From Chloroflexota bacterium (GTDB lineage: Bacteria > Chloroflexota > Dehalococcoidia > UBA1151): 12,362 nt of DNA. Positions within the stretch are counted from its first letter, which is position 1, and each line of letters starts with the position of its first letter. The position numbers and the translations under genes are program-made. This document shows, piece after piece, positions 6,054 to 12,362 of this stretch. The notes beneath the pieces were generated by a model, which was not told where the DNA came from, searched no databases, and saw only the letters and a program-made list of their open reading frames with translations. The stretch lies in NCBI GenBank assembly GCA_022561735.1, contig JADFQR010000011.1, positions 1 through 12,362 on the forward strand, written 5' to 3'.

Positions 6054-6350
6054 ATGCCGGATCCCGCCCCCCTTCTTCAAGGCGACTGGTCGGATAACGG
6101 AGCAGCGCTGAAACTGCTGTGGATCAACCTGCTGTTGATGGCCACCGCGGCAATCTCGCTCGGCTTCGCACACGCCATCATTCCATCAGCGGTTGACAGC
6201 GGCACGTTCTCACGGCAGGCGGCACGTTACAGGCCGTTCCTGTATGTGCTGGGGGCGATAGCTATCGTCATAGTGATGGTGAACTTTGTCATTATTACGG
6301 ACCTGACCAAGGGTTGGATTGAAGACATCTACCCAAGGTGGTACCAGTAA
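6054..6350 (+). CDS. Small two-helix membrane protein, first gene of the ACIII operon
   Basis: A 98-residue protein of unknown family. After a short polar N-terminus there are two hydrophobic helices, about residues 19-45 (LKLLWINLLLMATAAISLGFAH region) and 62-84 (FLYVLGAIAIVIVMVNFVIIT region), separated by a basic loop (FSRQAARYRP). It ends in a charged/aromatic tail, IEDIYPRWYQ. It has no heme, Cys or Fe-S motif. The ATG at 6054 is the only standard start in frame after a stop at 6027-6029; the Shine-Dalgarno is weak (AGGA about 15 bases upstream). It lies 83 bases before the pentaheme cytochrome gene and in the same direction, so it is a candidate small ACIII subunit or assembly factor. 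ACIII complexes in some Chloroflexota have extra small subunits, but I cannot assign this one. It is not ActD (DUF3341), which is larger. Confidence 0.7.
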   Translation: MPDPAPLLQGDWSDNGAALKLLWINLLLMATAAISLGFAHAIIPSAVDSGTFSRQAARYRPFLYVLGAIAIVIVMVNFVIITDLTKGWIEDIYPRWYQ

Positions 6351-6403
6351 CCCCGGACCCCTGTATTTCATTACCGTGCCGTTCGAGCGGCCAACGTTGA
6401 GAG

Positions 6404-6426
6404 TCGTCGTGCGCGACGAGTGGTGA
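6404..6426 (+). promoter_or_regulatory. Hairpin and Shine-Dalgarno ahead of the pentaheme cytochrome gene
   Basis: TCGTCG (6404-6409), TGCG loop, CGACGA (6414-6419) form a perfect 6-base-pair hairpin. Two bases later comes GGTGA (6422-6426), complementary to the 16S 3' end, 7 bases before the in-frame CTG at 6434. Together they mark the likely ribosome entry site of the cytochrome gene and could modulate it. Confidence 0.5.
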
Positions 6427-6433
6427 AAAAACA

Positions 6434-7177
6434 CTGAACCAGCAACCTGAAACGAAACCCGGACGGCCCGCATGGGTCAAACTCCTTATCCCGATCCTTG
6501 CTATCGGGGGAGCCGGTGTCACAGCCGTCCTCGGGTTCGTGATGGTGTTCGTCATCACTGCGTGGTTCGGCAACCCCTTGCCGGTGTTCGGGTTTGACCA
6601 GAGCCCTGAACAGCCAATCGCCTTTCCCCACACCGTCCACGCCGACACCGAACCCATCCTTGATGAAGCCGGAAATCCCAAGCTAGCGGCGGACGGCACA
6701 CCGCTGACCGGGATCGGGCTTGACTGCACCTTCTGCCACCGGACGGTCACTACGTCCAACGCCGCAGGCATCCCGCCGGTTGAAACCTGCGTCACCTGCC
6801 ACCGCGTTATCGGCTCAACACAGAGCGAGCCGTTGACCATCCTTAGAACAATCGGCCTCGGCGACGACGCAGGCCCAATCCAGTGGAAACGGGTCCACCG
6901 GCTCCCCGACACCGTCCGATTCGTGCATGAGCCACACATACGATTCCTGACGGCGTCCGGAAACACGGACGTGATCGCTAACCGCGACGAGAGCGCCATT
7001 CTCGCCGCCACCAACCCTGACGGGTCGGTAATGCCGTCCGTCACCTGCTCAACCTGTCACGGAGATGTCAAGACGCAGGTACAGGTTGCGCAGGTTGAAC
7101 CGCTGAAGATGGGTCAGTGCGTTGACTGCCACCGGAAAAACGACGCACCGACCGGCTGCACGACCTGCCACTTCTAA
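6434..7177 (+). CDS. actA: Membrane-anchored pentaheme cytochrome c, ActA-like subunit of alternative complex III
   Basis: A 247-residue protein if read from CTG at 6434. Five CxxCH heme sites are visible: CTFCH (98-102), CVTCH (119-123), CSTCH (205-209), CVDCH (229-233) and CTTCH (242-246, one residue from the end). An N-terminal helix (about 17-44) anchors it, and the hemes face the outside. Family landmarks of ActA are FPHTVHA (64-70), GIPPVETC, PIQWKRVHRLPDTVRF and PLKMGQCVDCHR. In ACIII this subunit carries electrons from the ActB2 clusters towards the acceptor. The only ATG/GTG/TTG in frame is GTG at 6539, which would cut the membrane helix in half. An upstream stop at 6398-6400 leaves CTG 6434, with GGTGA 7 bases before it, as the best start. 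Between the His pair (165/168) and the third heme there are about 36 residues where relatives have fewer than ten. Its pairing with Cys-free ActB1 and ActC favours ACIII over other multiheme systems. Confidence 0.85.
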   Translation: MNQQPETKPGRPAWVKLLIPILAIGGAGVTAVLGFVMVFVITAWFGNPLPVFGFDQSPEQPIAFPHTVHADTEPILDEAGNPKLAADGTPLTGIGLDCTFCHRTVTTSNAAGIPPVETCVTCHRVIGSTQSEPLTILRTIGLGDDAGPIQWKRVHRLPDTVRFVHEPHIRFLTASGNTDVIANRDESAILAATNPDGSVMPSVTCSTCHGDVKTQVQVAQVEPLKMGQCVDCHRKNDAPTGCTTCHF

Positions 7178-7261
7178 AACTGGCTCGTGCCCAGGTAGCT
7201 GGCACGCTCGCTTAAACAATCAACCCAATAAACCTAAGGAAGAGACGGCAACCGGAATCCC

Positions 7262-9571
7262 ATGAAGCTCTCTCGACGGGAATTCATGACCCTTGCTGGC
7301 GGCTCCACGGTTGGAGCTGTCCTCTTCACCGCGTGCGGCGTTCCGGCCGACGAGCTACTGGTTGAAGCGCCTCTGGACCTGCCTGAAGACCTTGTCAACG
7401 GCATCGACAGCTGGTTTGCCACGACAGACGACTCCGGTCTCGGGGTGATCGTCCGCGTGATGGAAGGCCGGGCGAAGAAGATCGCCGGCAACCCGGACTA
7501 TCCGGTCAACATGGGCAAGCATTCGGTAACCGCCGATGCCGCGTTGCAGGCGCTTTACCACCCGGACCGTTTAGACGGCCCGATGCGCCGCCGGGCGACG
7601 GGGCAGCCCCTGACCCGTATCTCATGGGACGAGGCAGACGGCCTTCTCAGAGACTGGATGGCTGACGCTGACGGCAACCTGGCCATCGTCACCAACCCGA
7701 TCCGCGGTGGAGACGCCCGGATCGCCAGCGATGTGGCATCTGCATTCAACGGTCGCCTGATCTTCTTTGACCCGCTTGATCAGGGCGTTCTGCACCGGGC
7801 CATAAAAACGGTGTTCAACCAGGACCGCATCCCGGATTTCGATATCGGAAACGCTCGCACGGTGTTGTCGTTCGGGGCCGACTGGCTCGGGACATGGCTC
7901 TCGCCGGTACGTTTCGGAGTCAAGTACGGCGAGTTCCGGGGTGGCGATCAGCGCGGCTACATGATTCATGCCGAGTCCCGCATGTCCATGACAGCGGCAG
8001 CCGCCGACCGCTGGTTGACGGTCAACCCCGGGTACGAGGGTGACCTGGCTGTGAGTATCGCCAGCGTCATCGTGAGCGAGGGTCTCGTCCCTGCCGCCGG
8101 TATCTCTGCATATACCTCAAACATCCCGCAGGGCGATCTTGCGAAGTGGGCCCCGGACCTGGTTTCTGACAGGGTGGGCGTTCCGGCTGAACGCATCGTT
8201 GAGGTTGCGCGCAGGTTTGCGAGCGAAGGCCCGAGTATCGCTTTTGGCGGCGGGTCCGCCGGGGCGCAGACCAACGGCGTCTTTAACCTGACGGCTATTT
8301 ATGCCCTGAACATCCTCGCAGGCACAGTCGGTGCAACGGGCGGGATCCGGTTCAATCCCCCAGGTGCACAGGGGTTGCCAGACTCGGCCACCGGCGCATC
8401 TTTTGAGCAGTGGGAAGAGGAGCTGTCGCAGTGGCGAGCCGGTAACGTCCGGACGGTTATCACCCACGGCGTTGACCTGGTCCATGGCCTGCCGCGGTCG
8501 GTTAACGCGGCCGGGGCGCTGGACAGGGTGGAAAACGTCGTCGCATTTACCAGCGTGCTTGACGAAAGCTCCGCGCACGCCAATTTGATCCTCCCTGAAA
8601 ACTCCTACCTGGAGAACTGGGGACTCGACGTGCCCGAACCGGCTCCCGGATACGAGGTGGTCGGTTTCCGGCAGCCCGTCGTGAACGCGCCGCTGGACAC
8701 TGATACCCGGGCACTGCTTTACGACAGCAGAAACTACCTGGACGCGTTGCTGAAGGCGGCGGGCTCCCGGGTTGATGTCAACAGCGTCAAAGATTTCGTC
8801 GATGACACTGTCGGAAAACTCTTCTCCTCCGGTCGCGGGTCTGTGAGCGCAGGCGATCGGCGTCTCTTCAAGAACGGCGTGCTACAGCGCGGCGGTTGGT
8901 GGGACACCAACGCCACGATGGCCACGTCCGCTCCTTCCAGCATCCCGTCCCCGCTAGCTAAAGCAGCCGGGCCAGGTCTGTCCGAGCTGGACGACCGGGT
9001 CAAAGGCCACGTCTTCACAATCGTGCCGTTCGCCCATCAGTCAATCCTGGACGGCCGGAATGCGACAACGCCATGGGCGCAGTCCACTCCTGACCCGATA
9101 ACCACTGTGGCGTGGGATACCTGGGCGGAGATCAATTTCGATAAGGCAAAAGAACTCGGCATCTCCGAAGGCCACTGGCTCACCATCCGCACCACGGTCG
9201 GCGAGATCACTGTGCAGGCCTACCCCCACCCGGGTATCGCGCCGGACGTTATTGCCATCCCGGTCGGCCAGGGCCGCGGGGAAGGCTCCGGTGGCCGTTA
9301 CGCGGAAGACCGGGGCTCAAACATCCTGAATATCCTTGTCGATAAGAAAGAATCCGAGACCGGCGCACTCGCCTGGGCCGCTACGCGGGCTATCGTCAAC
9401 AAGGCTGGCGGAAAGAAGGAGCTCCCGAAATTTGAGGGGGACGCCAAGGACATAATTCGCCCCGCCGAACTGGGGGTTCCGATCCTCATCGTCAAGCCGG
9501 GACAGACGGCGCATGAGGCTGAGGAATACAACCACGAGCAACATCTCCGGTTCATTTCGAACAAAGAGTAG
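7262..9571 (+). CDS. actB1: Molybdopterin-oxidoreductase-fold Tat lipoprotein without cofactor ligands, ActB1-like subunit of ACIII
   Basis: A 769-residue protein. The N-terminus has a Tat motif (SRREFM, 4-9), a short hydrophobic stretch and a lipobox LFTAC with Cys25, predicting export by Tat and lipid anchoring. The body follows the molybdopterin oxidoreductase family: GVIVRVMEGRAKKIAGNPDYPVN, ALQALYHPDRLDGP, ISWDEA, later NLILPENSYLENWG and a C-terminal dinucleotide-binding-like domain with INFDKAKELGISEG. The N-terminal position where relatives bind a 4Fe-4S cluster (C-x2-C-x3-C ... C) has no Cys. In fact Cys25 is the only cysteine in the whole protein, so neither an Fe-S cluster nor a Cys-ligated Mo can bind. 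That is the hallmark of the B1 domain of ACIII ActB, which lost its cofactors. Here B1 is a separate gene, with B2 starting 20 bases later. The ATG follows AAGGAAGAG at a long spacing. A catalytic polysulfide- or arsenate-type enzyme is unlikely. Confidence 0.85.
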   Translation: MKLSRREFMTLAGGSTVGAVLFTACGVPADELLVEAPLDLPEDLVNGIDSWFATTDDSGLGVIVRVMEGRAKKIAGNPDYPVNMGKHSVTADAALQALYHPDRLDGPMRRRATGQPLTRISWDEADGLLRDWMADADGNLAIVTNPIRGGDARIASDVASAFNGRLIFFDPLDQGVLHRAIKTVFNQDRIPDFDIGNARTVLSFGADWLGTWLSPVRFGVKYGEFRGGDQRGYMIHAESRMSMTAAAADRWLTVNPGYEGDLAVSIASVIVSEGLVPAAGISAYTSNIPQGDLAKWAPDLVSDRVGVPAERIVEVARRFASEGPSIAFGGGSAGAQTNGVFNLTAIYALNILAGTVGATGGIRFNPPGAQGLPDSATGASFEQWEEELSQWRAGNVRTVITHGVDLVHGLPRSVNAAGALDRVENVVAFTSVLDESSAHANLILPENSYLENWGLDVPEPAPGYEVVGFRQPVVNAPLDTDTRALLYDSRNYLDALLKAAGSRVDVNSVKDFVDDTVGKLFSSGRGSVSAGDRRLFKNGVLQRGGWWDTNATMATSAPSSIPSPLAKAAGPGLSELDDRVKGHVFTIVPFAHQSILDGRNATTPWAQSTPDPITTVAWDTWAEINFDKAKELGISEGHWLTIRTTVGEITVQAYPHPGIAPDVIAIPVGQGRGEGSGGRYAEDRGSNILNILVDKKESETGALAWAATRAIVNKAGGKKELPKFEGDAKDIIRPAELGVPILIVKPGQTAHEAEEYNHEQHLRFISNKE

Positions 9572-9591
9572 CTGAGGATTTCGTAATTTAA

Positions 9592-10332
9592 ATGGTCACA
9601 GCTGCAGAGAGAGTCTCAAGCCACAAATGGGGCATGGCGATCGACGTCGACCGTTGCACCGGATGTCAGGCGTGCGTGATGGCATGCCAGGCTGAGAACA
9701 ACACGGTCCTCTCCACGGAAGACATATACAGGCAGAAACGCACGGTTGCCTGGATTCGGATTGAGCGCTACTGGTATGGCGAGTTTCCGGATGTGAAGGC
9801 GCGTTTCATCCCGATCCTTTGCCAGCACTGCGAGAACGCGCCGTGTGAACCCGTCTGCCCGGTGTTTGCCACTTATCACAATACCGAGGGCATGAACGTC
9901 CAGATCTACAACCGGTGTGTCGGCACCCGGTACTGCGCCGTCGGTTGCCCTTACAACGTGCGGTTCTTCAACTACTGGGAGCCTGCCTGGCCCAAGTCCC
10001 TGCGGAACCAGTTGAATCCGGATGTGACGGTCCGGAGTCGCGGCATCATGGAGAAATGCAGTTTCTGCGTGCAGCGGATTCGCCGCGGTGTCCGGGAAGC
10101 GGAGCGTGACGGTCGCGATCTCAAGGACGGGGACATCGAGCCGGCATGCGTTGAGGCCTGCCCGACGAACGCGCTCGTGTTCGGCGATTACAAAGACGCC
10201 AATAGCCGGGTGTCGATCATGAAGAACGATGACCGCAAGTACACGCTGCTTGACAACCTGAACACGGAACCCAACGTGGTGTACCTGGCGCAGATTGACG
10301 CCACCGAAGGAGAAATCGGTGGTCACGAATAG
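9592..10332 (+). CDS. actB2: Four-cluster iron-sulfur protein, ActB2-like subunit of ACIII
   Basis: A 246-residue ferredoxin-type protein of the DmsB/PsrB/ActB2 class. Cluster-binding cysteines come in four groups: 22/25/28/32 (CTGCQACVMAC), 77/80/85/89 (CQHCENAPCEPVC), 109/115/119 (CVGTRYCAVGC) and 156/159/186/190 (CSFC and CVEAC). The third group has Thr112 where a 4Fe-4S protein has Cys. CVGTRYC is the ActB signature, and in ACIII one cluster is 3Fe-4S, so I infer three 4Fe-4S and one 3Fe-4S here. It has no signal peptide and would be exported as a passenger with the Tat-signal B1 subunit or held by the membrane subunits. The ATG at 9592 has GAGGA about 13 bases upstream. Its end overlaps the next gene by 14 bases, suggesting translational coupling. 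It would link quinol oxidation in ActC to the ActA hemes. Confidence 0.9.
   Translation: MVTAAERVSSHKWGMAIDVDRCTGCQACVMACQAENNTVLSTEDIYRQKRTVAWIRIERYWYGEFPDVKARFIPILCQHCENAPCEPVCPVFATYHNTEGMNVQIYNRCVGTRYCAVGCPYNVRFFNYWEPAWPKSLRNQLNPDVTVRSRGIMEKCSFCVQRIRRGVREAERDGRDLKDGDIEPACVEACPTNALVFGDYKDANSRVSIMKNDDRKYTLLDNLNTEPNVVYLAQIDATEGEIGGHE
10309..10312 (+). promoter_or_regulatory. Shine-Dalgarno deciding the GTG start of the ActF-like gene
   Basis: GGAG (inside AAGGAG) sits 6 bases before GTG at 10319, within the end of the ActB2-like gene. The alternative TTG at 10295 lacks such a site. Confidence 0.65.
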
Positions 10333-11737
10333 CCTCATAACGGACGCTCCTGACGACCGTCCGTCAAATGCAGAGGCGACGGCCGATCTCGCCGGCGCCG
10401 GCCGGGCGCAATCAAACCGCCACCTGAAACCGTTTATGTGGTTCCTCGCCGCTGCGTCTTTGCTCGGCGTGATCGGCATCGTGTTCCGATTTGTTGACGA
10501 TGGCGGCCGCCAGGAGTGGGGTTACTACGCCGCAACGCTGGCGTGGATGATCACGGTATTTGGCGGGGCGCCGATGGTGGCGATTGCTCCCGCTATCGCC
10601 AAGGCCAACTGGGCTCGCCCGGCGGCGCGTATCGCGTCACTGGCCACCATCGTCACCGCCATGTCGGCGTTGATGATGATCCCGTTGCTGTTCAAGCTGC
10701 CCGCGTTGACCGAGTTTTCCGAGATCCTCGGAGACGACATACGACGCCGTTCAATCTGGTTCGACTCTCCGAGGTACGCTCCGCATTTCTGGAACGTCCT
10801 GATTCTGCTGACCCTTGCGGCGACAGGTGTGGCGATGGCCTACCTGATGGCCATCCCGGATTTCGCAGCCATCCGCGACCACGGAACCGGCTGGAAGCAG
10901 CGCTGGGGCAAGAAGCTGGCACGCGGGTTCTACGGCGGCACGCAGCAGTGGGAATGGCTGAAGATGCGGATCGGCATAACCGGCGCCCTCTACTTTGCGA
11001 TGCTGATCTTCACCAACTTCACGTTCAGCATTGACTTCGCTCTCAGCCTCGTTCCGGGTTGGAAGGACGCGATCTTCCCCTGGTACCACACGATAAGTTC
11101 CATGCAGGCCGGGGTCGCTTTCACCATCATCGGAATCTGGGCGGCTCGCAGGTGGGGTGGAATGAGCAAGTACGTGGGCCACGAACAGATGTGGTCGCTC
11201 GGAAAGCTGCTGCTCGCGACAACCTTGCTGTGGTTTTACTTCTTCTACTCCAGCTACGTCGTGTTCTGGTATGGACGAACCGTTTCTGATACATCGACCA
11301 TAAAATTGCTGGTGTCCGGACCTTACGTATATCTGTTCTGGGTGGTGTTCGCGCTGGTGTTCATCGCTCCGTGGTGGGTGATGATCTGGAACAAGGTCCG
11401 GGACAGCGTCTGGGGACCTCCGATCGCTGCGACGTTGGTCCTGGTGGGCCTGTTCATGGACCGGATCCGGATTTATGTGGCCGCTTGGAGCGCCGTTCCG
11501 GATGATCTTGAACTTGCAACGTCCGACGGCTTGACCAAGATGCCAGCTACCGTATGGCCGGATGTGTTTGACGTGTTCATCATGATCGGCCTGCCGGCGT
11601 TAGGACTGCTGGCGATTCTTCTTGTGACCCGGCTGCTGCCGGTGGTATCCCTCTGGGAGATCCAGCAATCACGCTTGATAACCAAACCGGTCCGGTTCAT
11701 GCGGACGCACGCACTGCTGGTGGGTAAGCCCGACTAA
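10319..11737 (+). CDS. actF: NrfD/ActF-like ten-helix membrane subunit of ACIII
   Basis: A 472-residue integral membrane protein with about ten hydrophobic helices (roughly 37-58, 69-95, 102-127, 155-180, 217-237, 250-275, 293-318, 332-359, 364-387, 415-440) and a polar 35-residue N-terminus. Residues about 234-320 match the ActF pattern: FSIDFALSLVPGWKDAIFPWY, then SLGKLLLATTLLWFYFFYSSYVVFWYGR, comparable to the FDWxMSLxPxWxSTIF and LGKLLxAFTxxW segments of ActF. ActF is the second NrfD-like subunit of ACIII, packed beside ActC and proposed to take part in proton movement. The start is GTG at 10319, set by GGAG 6 bases upstream, giving a 14-base overlap with the preceding gene. The stop overlaps the next ATG (TAATG). 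In most ACIII operons ActF follows ActC, D and E; here it precedes ActC. It could instead be called simply an NrfD/PsrC-family anchor. Confidence 0.8.
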   Translation: MVTNSLITDAPDDRPSNAEATADLAGAGRAQSNRHLKPFMWFLAAASLLGVIGIVFRFVDDGGRQEWGYYAATLAWMITVFGGAPMVAIAPAIAKANWARPAARIASLATIVTAMSALMMIPLLFKLPALTEFSEILGDDIRRRSIWFDSPRYAPHFWNVLILLTLAATGVAMAYLMAIPDFAAIRDHGTGWKQRWGKKLARGFYGGTQQWEWLKMRIGITGALYFAMLIFTNFTFSIDFALSLVPGWKDAIFPWYHTISSMQAGVAFTIIGIWAARRWGGMSKYVGHEQMWSLGKLLLATTLLWFYFFYSSYVVFWYGRTVSDTSTIKLLVSGPYVYLFWVVFALVFIAPWWVMIWNKVRDSVWGPPIAATLVLVGLFMDRIRIYVAAWSAVPDDLELATSDGLTKMPATVWPDVFDVFIMIGLPALGLLAILLVTRLLPVVSLWEIQQSRLITKPVRFMRTHALLVGKPD

Positions 11738-12362
11738 TGCAACAGAGACGGATACTGGACGAAATCACGGTCAACCGCGAGCTTTTACGCGGGAACCTTG
11801 CGACGCCCAAATGGTGGTTGCCGACTGTACTCGGGCTGCTCGTGGTGGTGCTTTTCGGCTTCACATTGATGGGCATCATGTTCAGCCAGGGACTCGGTGT
11901 CACTGGTCTGAACCGGCCTGTCTTCTGGGGCCTGTTCATCACGTCCTTCGTGTTCTGGGTTGGCATCAGCCACGCCGGGATTATGATCTCGGCCATCCTT
12001 CGGCTTACGCAGGCGGAGTGGCGCCGGCCGGTCACCCGTGCGGCGGAACTTCTGACCGTTTTCTCGCTGTTGACGGCCCTGTTCTTCCCGTTGATTCACG
12101 CCGGACGGCCCTGGCGCATCTTCTACTGGATCACTCCGTACGACTTCTCAAGAGGTATCTTCCCGAACGCCCGGTCCCCGCTGATATGGGACCCGTTTGC
12201 TATCGGCACCTACCTCACCGGCAGCACCCTGTTCCTGTACGTCGCGCTCCTGCCTGACCTGGGTGTGCTTCGTGACCGGACCACCGGGTGGAAGCACGCT
12301 TTCTACTCCGTCACCTCGCTTGGATGGCGCGGCAACCCACGGCAGTGGCGGCTTCAGACGGT
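11737..12362 (+). CDS. actC: NrfD-family quinol-binding membrane subunit ActC of ACIII (partial, 3' end outside window)
   Basis: The first 208 residues of an open frame that runs off the window, so the full length (usually 430-480) is not seen. It starts at ATG 11737, overlapping the preceding stop as TAATG, which implies translational coupling. After a polar N-terminus come helices near 27-48, 62-88, 103-121 and 152-174. Conserved ActC/NrfD landmarks are WVGISHAGIMISAILRL (74-90), EWRRPVTRAAE (94-104), FPLIHAGRPWRIFYW (117-131), RSPLIWDPFAIGTYLTGS (146-163), LLPDLGVLRDR (171-181) and LGWRGNPRQW (195-204). In ACIII, ActC carries the quinol site and passes electrons to the ActB2 clusters. The His of LIHAGRPW and the Asp of PLIWDPF are among the most conserved polar residues of the family. 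Nothing looks broken. Confidence 0.92.
   Translation, partial: MQQRRILDEITVNRELLRGNLATPKWWLPTVLGLLVVVLFGFTLMGIMFSQGLGVTGLNRPVFWGLFITSFVFWVGISHAGIMISAILRLTQAEWRRPVTRAAELLTVFSLLTALFFPLIHAGRPWRIFYWITPYDFSRGIFPNARSPLIWDPFAIGTYLTGSTLFLYVALLPDLGVLRDRTTGWKHAFYSVTSLGWRGNPRQWRLQT

Noticed and set aside
6472..6474. ATG at 6472 as the start of the pentaheme cytochrome
   Set aside because: It is out of frame with the heme-bearing reading frame and its own frame gives no sensible protein.
7186..7206. Hairpin CGTGCC...GGCACG between the pentaheme cytochrome and B1 genes as a terminator
   Set aside because: The stem is short with a bulge and no T-run follows; termination here would cut the operon between subunits of one complex.
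7262..9571. Active polysulfide, tetrathionate or arsenate reductase catalytic subunit
   Set aside because: All Fe-S ligand cysteines and any cysteine Mo ligand are absent, while the neighbours carry ACIII-specific signatures (pentaheme ActA pattern, CVGTRYC, ActC motifs).
10295..10318. TTG 10295 as start of the ActF-like gene
   Set aside because: GTG 10319 has AAGGAG at ideal spacing; the TTG start would add 8 residues and has no ribosome site.
9616..10479. A 287-codon open frame on the minus strand
   Set aside because: It is antisense to the four-cluster Fe-S protein, whose cysteine motifs are unmistakable; the minus-strand translation is His/Arg/Val-rich with no family pattern.
1..12362. 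CRISPR arrays, tRNA, rRNA, integrase or transposase genes
   Set aside because: No regularly spaced repeats, cloverleaf or rRNA-like sequence and no recombinase motifs were seen on either strand.

Overview
The window is GC-rich bacterial chromosome, most likely from an environmental Chloroflexota (Dehalococcoidia/SAR202- or Thermomicrobia-like). I infer this from gene content and style: a split alternative complex III (ACIII), an ACGGSG-type lipoprotein solute-binding protein with a long Pro/Thr/Ser/Glu linker, and dispersed palindromes of the CCCTCAyCCC...TCTCCC...GGGAGA and TCATCCTGAG...CAGAATGA kinds. No rRNA, tRNA, CRISPR array or transposase was seen, so the taxonomy is inference.

Left part (1-4811): genes lie on the minus strand. 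A solute-binding lipoprotein gene (4811-2952) is followed by the two E1 subunits of a thiamine-diphosphate 2-oxo acid dehydrogenase of pyruvate/acetoin type, alpha (2643-1651) then beta (1531-467). The 119-base alpha-beta gap carries a palindromic dispersed repeat. The first 466 bases hold no gene but contain three kinds of repeat: a perfect palindrome, a ~113-base imperfect inverted repeat, and a tandem duplication touching the beta-subunit stop codon. E2 and E3 are not in the window.

Middle (4812-6053): an unrecognised 123-residue soluble protein (plus strand) converges on a 67-residue Tat-signal microprotein (minus strand, TTG start). A 326-base divergent regulatory region then separates the microprotein from the respiratory operon. 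It contains a TTGACA-16-GATAGT promoter, two hairpins and five copies of CGTTCA/TGAACG.

Right part (6054-12362, plus strand): an ACIII-type quinol-oxidising operon, cut by the window edge. Its order is a small two-helix membrane protein, a membrane-anchored pentaheme cytochrome c (ActA-like), a Tat/lipobox protein of the molybdopterin-oxidoreductase fold with no cysteine except the lipobox one (ActB1-like), a four-cluster Fe-S protein with one cluster cysteine replaced by Thr (ActB2-like), a ten-helix NrfD/ActF-like protein, and an NrfD/ActC protein running off the end. In ACIII of known organisms quinol is oxidised at ActC and electrons pass through the ActB2 clusters and ActA hemes to a c-type cytochrome, copper protein or terminal oxidase. 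ActD (DUF3341) and monoheme ActE are not seen and would be expected downstream if the complex is complete.

Most notable: the split ActB with its cofactor-less half as a predicted Tat lipoprotein; an apparent CTG start for the pentaheme cytochrome just after a hairpin and a GGTGA Shine-Dalgarno; the structured 5' leader and repeated hexamer ahead of the operon; and the small unknown proteins flanking it.
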